A stretch of 6,775 bases of DNA from an uncultured Bacilli bacterium (GCA_944363655.1 CALVUU010000073.1:1-6775); one strand, 5' to 3'. Counted from the stretch's first letter, positions 1 through 6,510 are shown. Program-made: numbers and translations. The notes: a model not told the origin generated them from the sequence alone.

Positions 1-455
1 CCACCAGGAGTATTAGTAATAGTTACATTCATATTATTATATACAGGTATATAAAAGATGAATGCTGAATCTAGAATACCTATTTTTTTATATGCTTTAT
101 AGGATGTTGCTGATTCACTCGAAGGGGATGCAATATTAGTCATATATTGATGTGTTGCAATTGATGAAGTATCACTTTGATTAACATTAAACTTTTGTAA
201 ATAACCAGTATTTTGATTATTGGCTATATAACTATTGGCAATCTGACTAATACCACCATTTATTGCAGCATGAACACTATTCCATGCTTTTTTTCTAGCA
301 TATTCAAGACCACAATATGTTGTACCATAATTTTGAACACAAGAATCGCTTACTCCAAAATTAAAGAAATTGTAATAACCATAATAAATATTTTCATATC
401 CCGTATATTCTCCACTATATAAATTATATAAAGTAGCACCGCTTCCAAGTTCTTG
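1..455 (-). pseudogene. In-frame continuation of the glucosaminidase gene downstream of the TGA (partial, runs off window)
   Basis: Reading on past the TGA in the same frame gives 151 further codons with no other stop before the window edge. The protein is clearly the rest of the glucosaminidase domain: it starts QELGSGATLYNLYSG, then GYYNFFNFGVSD, YCGLEYARKKAWNS, a run with INGGISQIAN, then TGYLQKFNVNQ and THQYMTNIASP, and on to FIFYIPVYNN. By analogy with GH73-type enzymes (AxxxLETG in FlgJ), the Glu of QELG, the second codon after the TGA, is the likely catalytic acid. The cysteine pair 314/323 (counted through the stop) continues the pattern seen upstream. No ribosome binding site or start codon appears near 455, so independent translation is unlikely. 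Either this is the dead 3' part of a recently inactivated gene, or it is reached by readthrough. The absence of any other lesion argues that the TGA is recent, functional or a sequencing error. Confidence 0.8.
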
Positions 456-458
456 TCA
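456..458 (-). other. Single in-frame TGA interrupting the glucosaminidase motif ARI-TGA-QELG
   Basis: The codon series is GCA AGA ATT TGA CAA GAA CTT. From memory of the family, this position is often Arg (ARIRQE), so CGA-to-TGA is one simple explanation. TGG-to-TGA is the other. The stop is followed by C, a context known to make UGA comparatively leaky in bacteria. Confidence 0.85.
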
Positions 459-1280
459 AATTCTTGCTGATGTGAATATTGGACTTACATTATTAGTTTC
501 TCCACTAGTAACAATTATATCTGTTAAATTGGTATTTTTATTTAAGTGGTACTTATAAAATTCTGCGCTAGAAATAATATTAGTAACAGCATTACCATAT
601 ATAGAAGAAAAATTTTGATCATAGTTTAAGGCTTCAAATTGAAATACATGACGATCAGATAAAAAATTACGGGGATCCATATAGTAGGCTACTCCGGTTT
701 GCGTAATACCAACGTAACCACTTTCATAAGCAGTACAAGTTGGATCAATAAATCCTTTATTTTCATCACTACCATAAATAAGATTTACACCACAAGAACT
801 TTCTTTATCAACAATAAATTGCCAATCATAATTAATTTTTAAAGGGAAAAACTGCCAATTAGGATGTCTTTCTTGCATAGCGCATAGTCCTCCCCAGTAA
901 CTTGAAGGAAATCCAGCATCACTCATTTTTTGTTCACAAGTTGTAGATGGAGCTATATCATCAGTTGTATGGCTATAAACAACATCGACATGATCTTCAC
1001 AAATATAACCAGTAGATGTACCATTATAATATACTTGATACCAATCACCAATACAATCTTTATGATTGTTAGTATCGGCATGTAACTTGTCTTCAACTAA
1101 CAAATAATAAGTTCCTTCTTTTTCTCTTCCTTCAACAATACCATATTGTGTTCCAGGACCTTTACGAACATTACCTGAAGAATTTATGTAAGCTCTTGCT
1201 GTATAAGATGCTGCAGAAACGTTATTAATTAAGAAAAATATGCCAATAAAAAATGTAATAATTGTTAGTAATTTTTGCAT
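456..1280 (-). CDS. Secreted SH3 / N-acetylglucosaminidase-type protein, 274 aa, stopped by an in-frame TGA
   Basis: This is the N-terminal part of a secreted cell-wall protein. Residues 1-24 form a signal peptide (hydrophobic core, likely cleavage after VSA). Residues 27-101 are a bacterial SH3 domain (GNVRKGPGTQYGIV, GDWYQVYYNG, GYIC), which in this family usually binds the wall. From about residue 115 the sequence matches the N-terminal half of a glucosaminidase module (QERHPNWQFFPLKIN, GVAYYMDPRNFLSDRHVFQFE, VSPIFTSARI). The ATG at 1280 is chosen because AAGGAGG (1289-1295) lies 8 nt upstream and a good promoter precedes it. The TGA at 456-458 falls inside the conserved ARIxQE motif, two codons before the probable catalytic Glu, so this 274-aa product should lack hydrolase activity. 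The frame stays open beyond the stop (see the next entry). Cysteines occur as pairs: 76/94, 115/133 and 163/182. The family assignment is confident. Whether the gene is broken or read through is unresolved. Confidence 0.85.
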   Translation of the reverse strand: MQKLLTIITFFIGIFFLINNVSAASYTARAYINSSGNVRKGPGTQYGIVEGREKEGTYYLLVEDKLHADTNNHKDCIGDWYQVYYNGTSTGYICEDHVDVVYSHTTDDIAPSTTCEQKMSDAGFPSSYWGGLCAMQERHPNWQFFPLKINYDWQFIVDKESSCGVNLIYGSDENKGFIDPTCTAYESGYVGITQTGVAYYMDPRNFLSDRHVFQFEALNYDQNFSSIYGNAVTNIISSAEFYKYHLNKNTNLTDIIVTSGETNNVSPIFTSARI

Positions 1281-1288
1281 TTATAACG

Positions 1289-1295
1289 CCTCCTT
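1289..1295 (-). promoter_or_regulatory. Strong Shine-Dalgarno of the glucosaminidase gene
   Basis: AAGGAGG lies 8 nt before the ATG at 1280. It is the best ribosome binding site in the window, which suggests the gene was well translated and supports this start. Confidence 0.85.
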
Positions 1296-1313
1296 ATCAT
1301 CTTATTCATAAGT

Positions 1314-1342
1314 ATTATAACATTTTCAACCTAATTCGACAA
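1314..1342 (-). promoter_or_regulatory. Predicted sigma-A promoter of the glucosaminidase gene
   Basis: On the minus strand TTGTCG (1337-1342) is followed, after 17 nt, by TATAAT (1314-1319). TGT directly before the -10 hexamer makes it an extended -10. Transcription would start roughly 20-30 nt before the Shine-Dalgarno. Confidence 0.7.
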
Positions 1343-1380
1343 ATTATATACAAAAATTCTAGTAAAAGTATGTAAAATAT

Positions 1381-1410
1381 CTGTTATTTTCTCGTAAAAT
1401 ATACTATAAT
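1381..1410 (+). promoter_or_regulatory. Predicted promoter of the lysine-rich protein gene
   Basis: A consensus TATAAT (1405-1410) lies 23 nt before the ATG at 1434. The best -35 is weak (CTGTTA, 1381-1386, 18-nt spacer). The motif GTAAAATAT occurs at 1372-1380 and 1394-1402, 22 nt apart, flanking the -35 region. It could be an operator, but it is short in very AT-rich DNA. Confidence 0.5.
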
Positions 1411-1433
1411 AAATTTAAATGTGGTGGTTGTAG

Positions 1434-1820
1434 ATGGGAAAAACGTTTGATAGAATTGATATAATTTTTATTTTATTAATTTCTATATATTTAATTGCTT
1501 TAGTTATGGGAATCCTTTGGATTATTTTGGATAAATTAGAAAAAGCAAAATTAGAGGCTAAACTTTTAGTTAGTACAAAAAAAGAAGTTATTAAATCACC
1601 AAAAGAAAATAAAGAAAAAATACAAATTAAAAAGAAAACATCTACTTCTAAGAAAAAGAATACTACATATAAAACTGCACCTAAAAAGAAAACAACAGCG
1701 ATTGGTAAACCTAAAAGTAAAAATAATTCTTCAAATAGAAGAAATGGTTATGTGAGTCCTACTAAAAGAAAGAAAAATAATCGTAAGAAGAAAAACACTA
1801 AAAAATCAACGAAACGTTAA
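1434..1820 (+). CDS. Small single-pass membrane protein with lysine-rich tail, 128 aa, function unknown
   Basis: I do not recognise a family. Residues 10-32 form one hydrophobic membrane segment. Residues 33-128 contain 37 Lys/Arg and only 6 Asp/Glu, arranged as repeated KKK clusters separated by S/T/N, so the tail is probably disordered. By the positive-inside rule the tail should be cytoplasmic, where it could contact nucleic acid or acidic lipids; if it were outside, teichoic acids would be natural ligands. Both ideas are inference. The ATG at 1434 follows GTGGTGG (1421-1427), a weak Shine-Dalgarno, and a consensus -10. The gene has its own promoter, is divergent from the glucosaminidase gene and convergent with the LCP operon. 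Its last codons form the left arm of the terminator hairpin. The clean promoter, RBS and terminator support a real gene despite the low-complexity sequence. Confidence 0.7.
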   Translation: MGKTFDRIDIIFILLISIYLIALVMGILWIILDKLEKAKLEAKLLVSTKKEVIKSPKENKEKIQIKKKTSTSKKKNTTYKTAPKKKTTAIGKPKSKNNSSNRRNGYVSPTKRKKNNRKKKNTKKSTKR

Positions 1821-1833
1821 ATCGTTGATTTTT
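1801..1833. terminator. Bidirectional terminator shared by two convergent genes
   Basis: AAAAATCAACGA (1801-1812) pairs perfectly with TCGTTGATTTTT (1822-1833) across a 9-nt loop: a 12-bp stem. The plus strand ends in a run of T; read on the minus strand, the other arm also ends in T6. The left arm lies inside the last codons of the lysine-rich gene and its stop TAA (1818-1820) is in the loop. The right arm overlaps the stop TAA of the LCP gene (1832-1834). Confidence 0.85.
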
Positions 1834-3808
1834 AATTACCTAAAATAATATCGGTTATTTCTTCTTCATTTTCTTCATTATTAGATTTTTCTTCCTCTTT
1901 TTCGTCGTTATCTGATGTATCTTTGTCATTAATTTCTTCATCAGGTTCATCACTAATTGCTTCTTTACTGTTTACTACGTAAACTGTTAATTCATCAACA
2001 GTTGATAATAATACCCCAATAAATTCGCTTTGATCTCCGATTAAACCAACAGCAACATTAGAATTATAATGTTCACTATCAGGATCGACGTATTCAATAT
2101 TAAAGTCTATTCCATGTTCATTGCAAAATTCTTCAGCCACACTTACCGTACTTCCAATAAAGTTTGGTAAAGTTCTGCTAGATTGTTCCTTGCGAAGTCC
2201 ACTACCTGGACTAGTTATTTCATAAGGTTCATTAACAGAGAAACTAAATGTTTTAATTACTTCTTCATCTTCTAGACCTAATGTTACTTTTAAGGCATGC
2301 TTAATATCTTCAAGAGAATCAATATAGTATCCTTGAGCTGAAGTAGTATAACCCATACTAGGTACATAAACTGGTAAACTATAAGTTTCTAAGTAAGCTT
2401 TATTTATATTAAGTAGATCTTCACCACTAATTACATTAGATACCATGTTTTTAACAACATTATATCCTGAAAGAATTGTATTAGTATCCATATTAGTTGC
2501 TATATTACTACTTATAGCATTAAGTATATTTTGTAAATCAGCAATACTACTAAATTGCAAGGCTTTAGAAGCAATGGCTTCAACTACTTGTTGTTGATGT
2601 CTTACTCTATCTAAATCTCCACCAATATACATGTGTCTATTTCTAGCATATGCTAAGGCTTGTTCCCCATCTAATGTTTGAAGTCCCGGTTCTATACAAA
2701 CTAAATGGTCTCCAAAAAGACGATCGGAATTTTGTTCACACATCAAACCATCATACTTACTAGAATTATAGGTTGGAGCTTCGACATCAACTTCTATTCC
2801 GCCGATAGCATCAACTAATTCAACTACTCCTTTAAAATTAATTTTAACATAATAATCAATATCGATATCTAAGAAACTACTTACTGTATCGATAACACAA
2901 CTTGTACCATATGCCGCTGAGGAATTAATCTTAGCATAACGATCATTATTACAAGCAATTGGAACATAAGTATCTCTTGGAATACTTACCATTGTTGCTG
3001 TTAAAGTCTTAGGATTAAATGTAATAAGCATTAATGTATCACCATTAAAAGCTGCATTAGCATTTAAACCAGCAGTCTCAGAATCCACTCCCATAAGTAA
3101 AAATGTTAACGGTTCATCAAATGTTTTATTACTTGATAAAATAAGATCTTGATTAGCCATTTCTTCACTATATTCATATAAAACTTTAGTTTCACTAGAA
3201 ATATTTTGATATTGTTCTTCTCCATTAAATAAAGTAATGTAATTACCTGGAACAAATATAGCATCAATTTCTTCCTTATATAAATCTCGAATCATTTCGT
3301 TGTAATCATTATAATCTACAATACTATTAGCAAGTTTTTCTTTACTATATAATTTTTTAGCTAAAACATTCCATTCTATTTCTTCTTCGTTATCAAGCAA
3401 ACCTATTCTTGAATCATTAGTAAATTTTGTATTTTTTAAAGAAATTAAATATGTTTTATACATTAATTTTTCATTTTCGGTAATACTGTCAATATTACTA
3501 TAAACCATATTTATATAATAAGAACCAATACAAAAAATTACAATAAATAATAAAGATATAATTGAAGTAATAATTAATGTTTTATACTTACGACGAAGTA
3601 AATTTAAAAGATTCCAAAAACAATATAAAACTATATAAAGTATAAAGAATATAATAAAAATAATTCTTAGAATTGTTTCTATGCCTGTTAAACTCAATAA
3701 ACTTTTAATAAAAAAGAATAAGGTAATTATATAAATAATGCTTATAATATAATAAATATAACGTAATACTTTGCTCGATTTTTTGAGTTTTCTAATAAAT
3801 TTATTCAT
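1832..3808 (-). CDS. LytR-CpsA-Psr (LCP) family glycopolymer ligase with C-terminal PASTA-like domain, 658 aa
   Basis: LCP enzymes move lipid-pyrophosphate-linked wall glycopolymers (teichoic acid, capsule) onto peptidoglycan outside the membrane. There are three membrane segments (about 17-38, 44-66, 76-98), then an extracellular region (100-230) in the place of the accessory domain of streptococcal CpsA. The LCP catalytic domain spans about 232-416: FLLMGVDS, D257 in GDTLML, MVSIPRDTYV (R278, D279), RYAKINSSAAYG, GGIEVDV, LDGEQALAYARNRH (R389, R391), GDLDRVRHQQQ (R401, R403). These hold the acidic metal ligands and arginines that grip the pyrophosphate. Residues 547-614 (LPNFIGSTVSVAEEF to ELTVYVVNS) resemble one PASTA repeat. 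Residues 618-658 are an acidic tail (19 of 41 Asp/Glu). Cysteine pairs 286/304 and 357/371 suggest disulfides. GGGAGA about 9 nt before the ATG at 3808 is the likely RBS, inside the 3' end of the preceding gene. It is the last gene of the operon. The polymer it transfers cannot be named from sequence. Confidence 0.93.
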   Translation of the reverse strand: MNKFIRKLKKSSKVLRYIYYIISIIYIITLFFFIKSLLSLTGIETILRIIFIIFFILYIVLYCFWNLLNLLRRKYKTLIITSIISLLFIVIFCIGSYYINMVYSNIDSITENEKLMYKTYLISLKNTKFTNDSRIGLLDNEEEIEWNVLAKKLYSKEKLANSIVDYNDYNEMIRDLYKEEIDAIFVPGNYITLFNGEEQYQNISSETKVLYEYSEEMANQDLILSSNKTFDEPLTFLLMGVDSETAGLNANAAFNGDTLMLITFNPKTLTATMVSIPRDTYVPIACNNDRYAKINSSAAYGTSCVIDTVSSFLDIDIDYYVKINFKGVVELVDAIGGIEVDVEAPTYNSSKYDGLMCEQNSDRLFGDHLVCIEPGLQTLDGEQALAYARNRHMYIGGDLDRVRHQQQVVEAIASKALQFSSIADLQNILNAISSNIATNMDTNTILSGYNVVKNMVSNVISGEDLLNINKAYLETYSLPVYVPSMGYTTSAQGYYIDSLEDIKHALKVTLGLEDEEVIKTFSFSVNEPYEITSPGSGLRKEQSSRTLPNFIGSTVSVAEEFCNEHGIDFNIEYVDPDSEHYNSNVAVGLIGDQSEFIGVLLSTVDELTVYVVNSKEAISDEPDEEINDKDTSDNDEKEEEKSNNEENEEEITDIILGN

Positions 3809-3812
3809 CCCT

Positions 3813-4433
3813 TTATTCTCCCGTTACATATTCTACTACATATAGTTTTTCATTAAGTTCAATTAAAGTAATTGTTGCTTTATTATCATATCCTAAATCA
3901 TTTTTATATGACCAATTTAAGTTTACAACAAAACTATCATATTCTTTTTCATCAATAGTAAATGTTTTTGTTTCAACACTTTCATTATCAATGCTACTTA
4001 CTTCTGGTAAATCTTGTTTTCTTTTACCATCAGAATTATTTTCCATGGATTTATATATTGTATCTTCAACATTGGTTTTAAAATTATCAATACTATCAGG
4101 ATAGATATATTCAATACTACCAACATCATAACGATTAACTTTGTTATTCATAGTAAATAAATCAATTACAAAAAGTTTTGATAAAAGATTTGCATACTTT
4201 TCATAGTTTATTTTTTCTGCTGATAAAACTTCCTTTAATTCATTATAAGTATTTTTCATAAGTTCGGTATCCCGATCATCCAATGTATAATTAAAATTAT
4301 CTATGCTATCTACTACTTTTACTGGTTCAGCAGGTTTATTATTTTTTAATAGTTTAAATGCAATAATTGCTGCAACTATTAAAATTATTAATATTATAAT
4401 TATAATTAAAAATATCTTGTATTTTTTCTTCAT
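3813..4433 (-). CDS. Membrane-anchored extracytoplasmic protein, 206 aa, function unknown
   Basis: I do not recognise a family. A lysine-rich N-terminus (MKKKYK) and one long Ile/Leu membrane segment (about residues 7-28) are followed by roughly 175 residues with mixed charge and no cysteine, which should lie outside the cell. I place the start at 4433, not at the in-frame ATG at 4445, because GAGGA lies 5 nt before 4433 and nothing resembling a ribosome site precedes 4445. With this start the ltaS stop TGA (4437-4435) and this ATG are 1 nt apart, typical of translational coupling. Its stop TAA is 4 nt before the LCP start. It is therefore made together with a lipoteichoic acid synthase-type enzyme and an LCP ligase, and may assist one of them; that role is inference from position. 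It contains the only CGG arginine codon I find in the window (DDRDTEL). Confidence 0.8.
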   Translation of the reverse strand: MKKKYKIFLIIIIILIILIVAAIIAFKLLKNNKPAEPVKVVDSIDNFNYTLDDRDTELMKNTYNELKEVLSAEKINYEKYANLLSKLFVIDLFTMNNKVNRYDVGSIEYIYPDSIDNFKTNVEDTIYKSMENNSDGKRKQDLPEVSSIDNESVETKTFTIDEKEYDSFVVNLNWSYKNDLGYDNKATITLIELNEKLYVVEYVTGE

Positions 4434-4434
4434 A

Positions 4435-6453
4435 TCATTCCTCATTCATATCAACTGAATCAAGTAAATCATAAACAATAATGGAATTAGATATATCTAA
4501 TATTTCTTCTGCTTTAGCACTTATATTATCAATGTAGTCTTCTTCCAATGTTGCATTATTCAATACTTTATATTCTCCAGTTGAATTATTATAATATACT
4601 TTATTGGTTAAAACATTACCATTAGGATATACAACAATGTTATCTTCTTTAACACTGAAAATATCAGATCCCATAGTATATTTATTATACAGTCCATACA
4701 TATTTAGTATGGTTGCTGCCACATTATACATACCAGTTGTATAAGTTATTTCTCCGTGGAATACATTTTTTAAATCTGTATCTTTTGTCCAAATAATTAA
4801 TGGGGTATTTTTATTAAGTTCATGAGCATAGTAGTCATATTCAACATAATTTGAATCTCCTTCTTTATAAACTTCTCCAGTTTCAGGATTTAAATTATAA
4901 AGATAATTAATTTCACTGCGAGAAAGTTTGGCATCATGATCACCATAAAAAACAAATATTGTATCATCAAAGGCATCTGATGTATTTATATAATTTAAGA
5001 AATCTCCTAGAGCTAAATCGGCATAGTTAGCACTCTTAATGTATTCTCCAACTGAAGAGTTAGATAAATAATCTTCAACATGTTCAGTTTTTTCCCCTGT
5101 TTGTGGATCTACTGTATAATAATGACTTGCTAAATCCAAATCACTATATTTGCTACCAATAGAAAATGGTGAGTGGTTTGATAAAGTTATAATAGTTCCC
5201 ATATAATTTTCATATGTATTTTCAATGTTTTCTATTATAGGAACCGCTTGTTTAAAAAACAAACGATCGTTTATTCCTAGATTGATTACGTCTTCTTCGG
5301 TATAAGTATAACTTTCTTCAAAATACATACCTTCATATCCTAGTGATGGGTGAGCATGATTACGGTTCCACATACCAGGTAAATTGCCGTGCATACTAAA
5401 TGTATAATATCCTAAGTTACTTAAATATTTTGGAATAGTAAAATATTCACGATCATAATAACTAGTAAATACAGCTCCACTTGCCGCTGGCATAAGTCCT
5501 GTAAGTAAAGTAAATTCAGTATCTGAACTAGTTCCTATACTTACTTGCGGATAAAAGTTACTAAAAAACATACCATCATTAGCAAGTTTATTTAAATTTG
5601 GTGTAACTTCTCTACCATTAAATTCTAAATCCATTAAGAAAGTTTGCATACCCTCCATATGAACAAAAATTATATTTTTTCCTTTTAAAATTCCTGTATA
5701 TTCATTTTTTTCAGTTGGCTCTTTGTCATCAAAATATTCATTAAATACTAATAATGCATCATCATATCCAAACAAACTACCCGTTTGTAACGTTAAAAAT
5801 TGCATCAAGTCATTAAATTGATATAACAAAATACCAAAACGTTCAACTAAATATGTTCTATCCCATTGTTTAGCAAGTCTACTGTAATCTTTACTTTCTG
5901 CAACACCAAAACTATAAGCAAGGCATAATGCTCCAACTAAAATGGTTGTTACAAGCATTTTTTTACCCTTTTCAATTTTATCAATAAAATAATAATATGA
6001 TGATGATAACAGTTTCTGATGTATTAAATAAAATATTATGGGAAAAAATATATACATTACATCAACAAATCTTAATTTTTCAAATATTGAACCAGTAACA
6101 GTTTCTGCTTGTCCTACTGCACCTAGTTCTCCGAAAGAAGCAAAATTAGTATAGAAAGTATAATATATCGAATTAATAACGTTCATTAATGTAAATATTA
6201 TTAACCAAATAAAATAATACTTAAATTGATTTTTGGGTTTAACAAAATAACCCAAACCTCCGATGATAAGGATAATACCTAAATCAGTAATAAATGGTTT
6301 GAAGCTAAAAAATGTGCCTAGAGTAAATTTTCTTACTAGCATTGTACCAATTAAAGAAAGTATTACATAAGATATAAATAGACGATTAGTAATTATATAT
6401 TCAACGATACTTTTACGTATCGTTCTAAGGCAATTTAATACTTTTTTCTTCAT
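4435..6453 (-). CDS. LTA synthase family protein (LtaS-like glycerol-phosphate transferase, alkaline phosphatase/sulfatase fold), 672 aa
   Basis: LtaS-type enzymes polymerise glycerol-phosphate from phosphatidylglycerol on the outer membrane face to build lipoteichoic acid. Five membrane segments are visible (about 25-41, 55-71, 77-98, 131-147, 165-184), then a large extracellular catalytic domain, as in Staphylococcus aureus LtaS, and the length is similar. Motifs in order: FVHMEGMQTF (E267, metal ligand), IGTSSDTEF (S309 at the place of the threonine nucleophile), HGNLPGMWNRNHAH (W362, R364, substrate contact), LSNHSPF (H427), FYGDHDAKL (D505, H506, metal ligands). All the expected catalytic positions are filled. 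The start at 6453 is supported by AAGGG 5 nt upstream and by a promoter at 6476-6504. It is the first gene of a three-gene operon, and its TGA stop is 1 nt from the next start. The class is confident. A glycerol-phosphate transferase acting on another substrate cannot be excluded. Confidence 0.93.
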   Translation of the reverse strand: MKKKVLNCLRTIRKSIVEYIITNRLFISYVILSLIGTMLVRKFTLGTFFSFKPFITDLGIILIIGGLGYFVKPKNQFKYYFIWLIIFTLMNVINSIYYTFYTNFASFGELGAVGQAETVTGSIFEKLRFVDVMYIFFPIIFYLIHQKLLSSSYYYFIDKIEKGKKMLVTTILVGALCLAYSFGVAESKDYSRLAKQWDRTYLVERFGILLYQFNDLMQFLTLQTGSLFGYDDALLVFNEYFDDKEPTEKNEYTGILKGKNIIFVHMEGMQTFLMDLEFNGREVTPNLNKLANDGMFFSNFYPQVSIGTSSDTEFTLLTGLMPAASGAVFTSYYDREYFTIPKYLSNLGYYTFSMHGNLPGMWNRNHAHPSLGYEGMYFEESYTYTEEDVINLGINDRLFFKQAVPIIENIENTYENYMGTIITLSNHSPFSIGSKYSDLDLASHYYTVDPQTGEKTEHVEDYLSNSSVGEYIKSANYADLALGDFLNYINTSDAFDDTIFVFYGDHDAKLSRSEINYLYNLNPETGEVYKEGDSNYVEYDYYAHELNKNTPLIIWTKDTDLKNVFHGEITYTTGMYNVAATILNMYGLYNKYTMGSDIFSVKEDNIVVYPNGNVLTNKVYYNNSTGEYKVLNNATLEEDYIDNISAKAEEILDISNSIIVYDLLDSVDMNEE

Positions 6454-6458
6454 ATTTT

Positions 6459-6463
6459 CCCTT
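6459..6463 (-). promoter_or_regulatory. Ribosome binding site of the LtaS-like gene
   Basis: AAGGG, in the longer stretch AAGAAGGGA, lies 5 nt before the ATG at 6453 and fixes this start. Confidence 0.7.
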
Positions 6464-6475
6464 CTTACTTAAACA

Positions 6476-6504
6476 ATTATAACAATAATTACATTTTTTA
6501 GCAA
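6476..6504 (-). promoter_or_regulatory. Predicted sigma-A promoter of the ltaS-type operon
   Basis: On the minus strand TTGCTA (6499-6504) and TATAAT (6476-6481) are separated by 17 nt, with TGT before the -10. The layout is the same as the glucosaminidase promoter at 1314-1342. It should drive all three genes down to the terminator at 1801-1833, since no other promoter fits in the 1- and 4-nt gaps. Confidence 0.75.
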
Positions 6505-6510
6505 TTCTTC

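Noticed and set aside
213..422. Plus-strand open frame of 69 codons
   Set aside because: It lies opposite the well-supported 3' part of the glucosaminidase frame, is low-complexity Ile/Thr-rich, and has no ribosome binding site.
456..458. Genetic code 4 (TGA = Trp) for the whole window
   Set aside because: All 13 Trp codons seen are TGG, no other reading frame has an internal TGA, and the ltaS-type gene ends sensibly at a TGA coupled to the next start.
420..458. Selenocysteine insertion at the internal TGA
   Set aside because: No convincing SECIS-like hairpin follows the TGA; only a 3-bp AGC/GCT stem is visible. The family is not known to use selenocysteine at this place, where Arg or another bulky residue is usual.
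1372..1402. Operator formed by two GTAAAATAT repeats
   Set aside because: The 22-nt spacing is suggestive, but 9-nt AT-only repeats are expected by chance here and there is no palindrome, so it is kept only as a note in the promoter entry.
4434..4445. Upstream ATG at 4445 as start of the unknown 206-aa protein
   Set aside because: It would add only MRND, overlaps the ltaS end, and has no Shine-Dalgarno, whereas GAGGA is ideally placed for the ATG at 4433.
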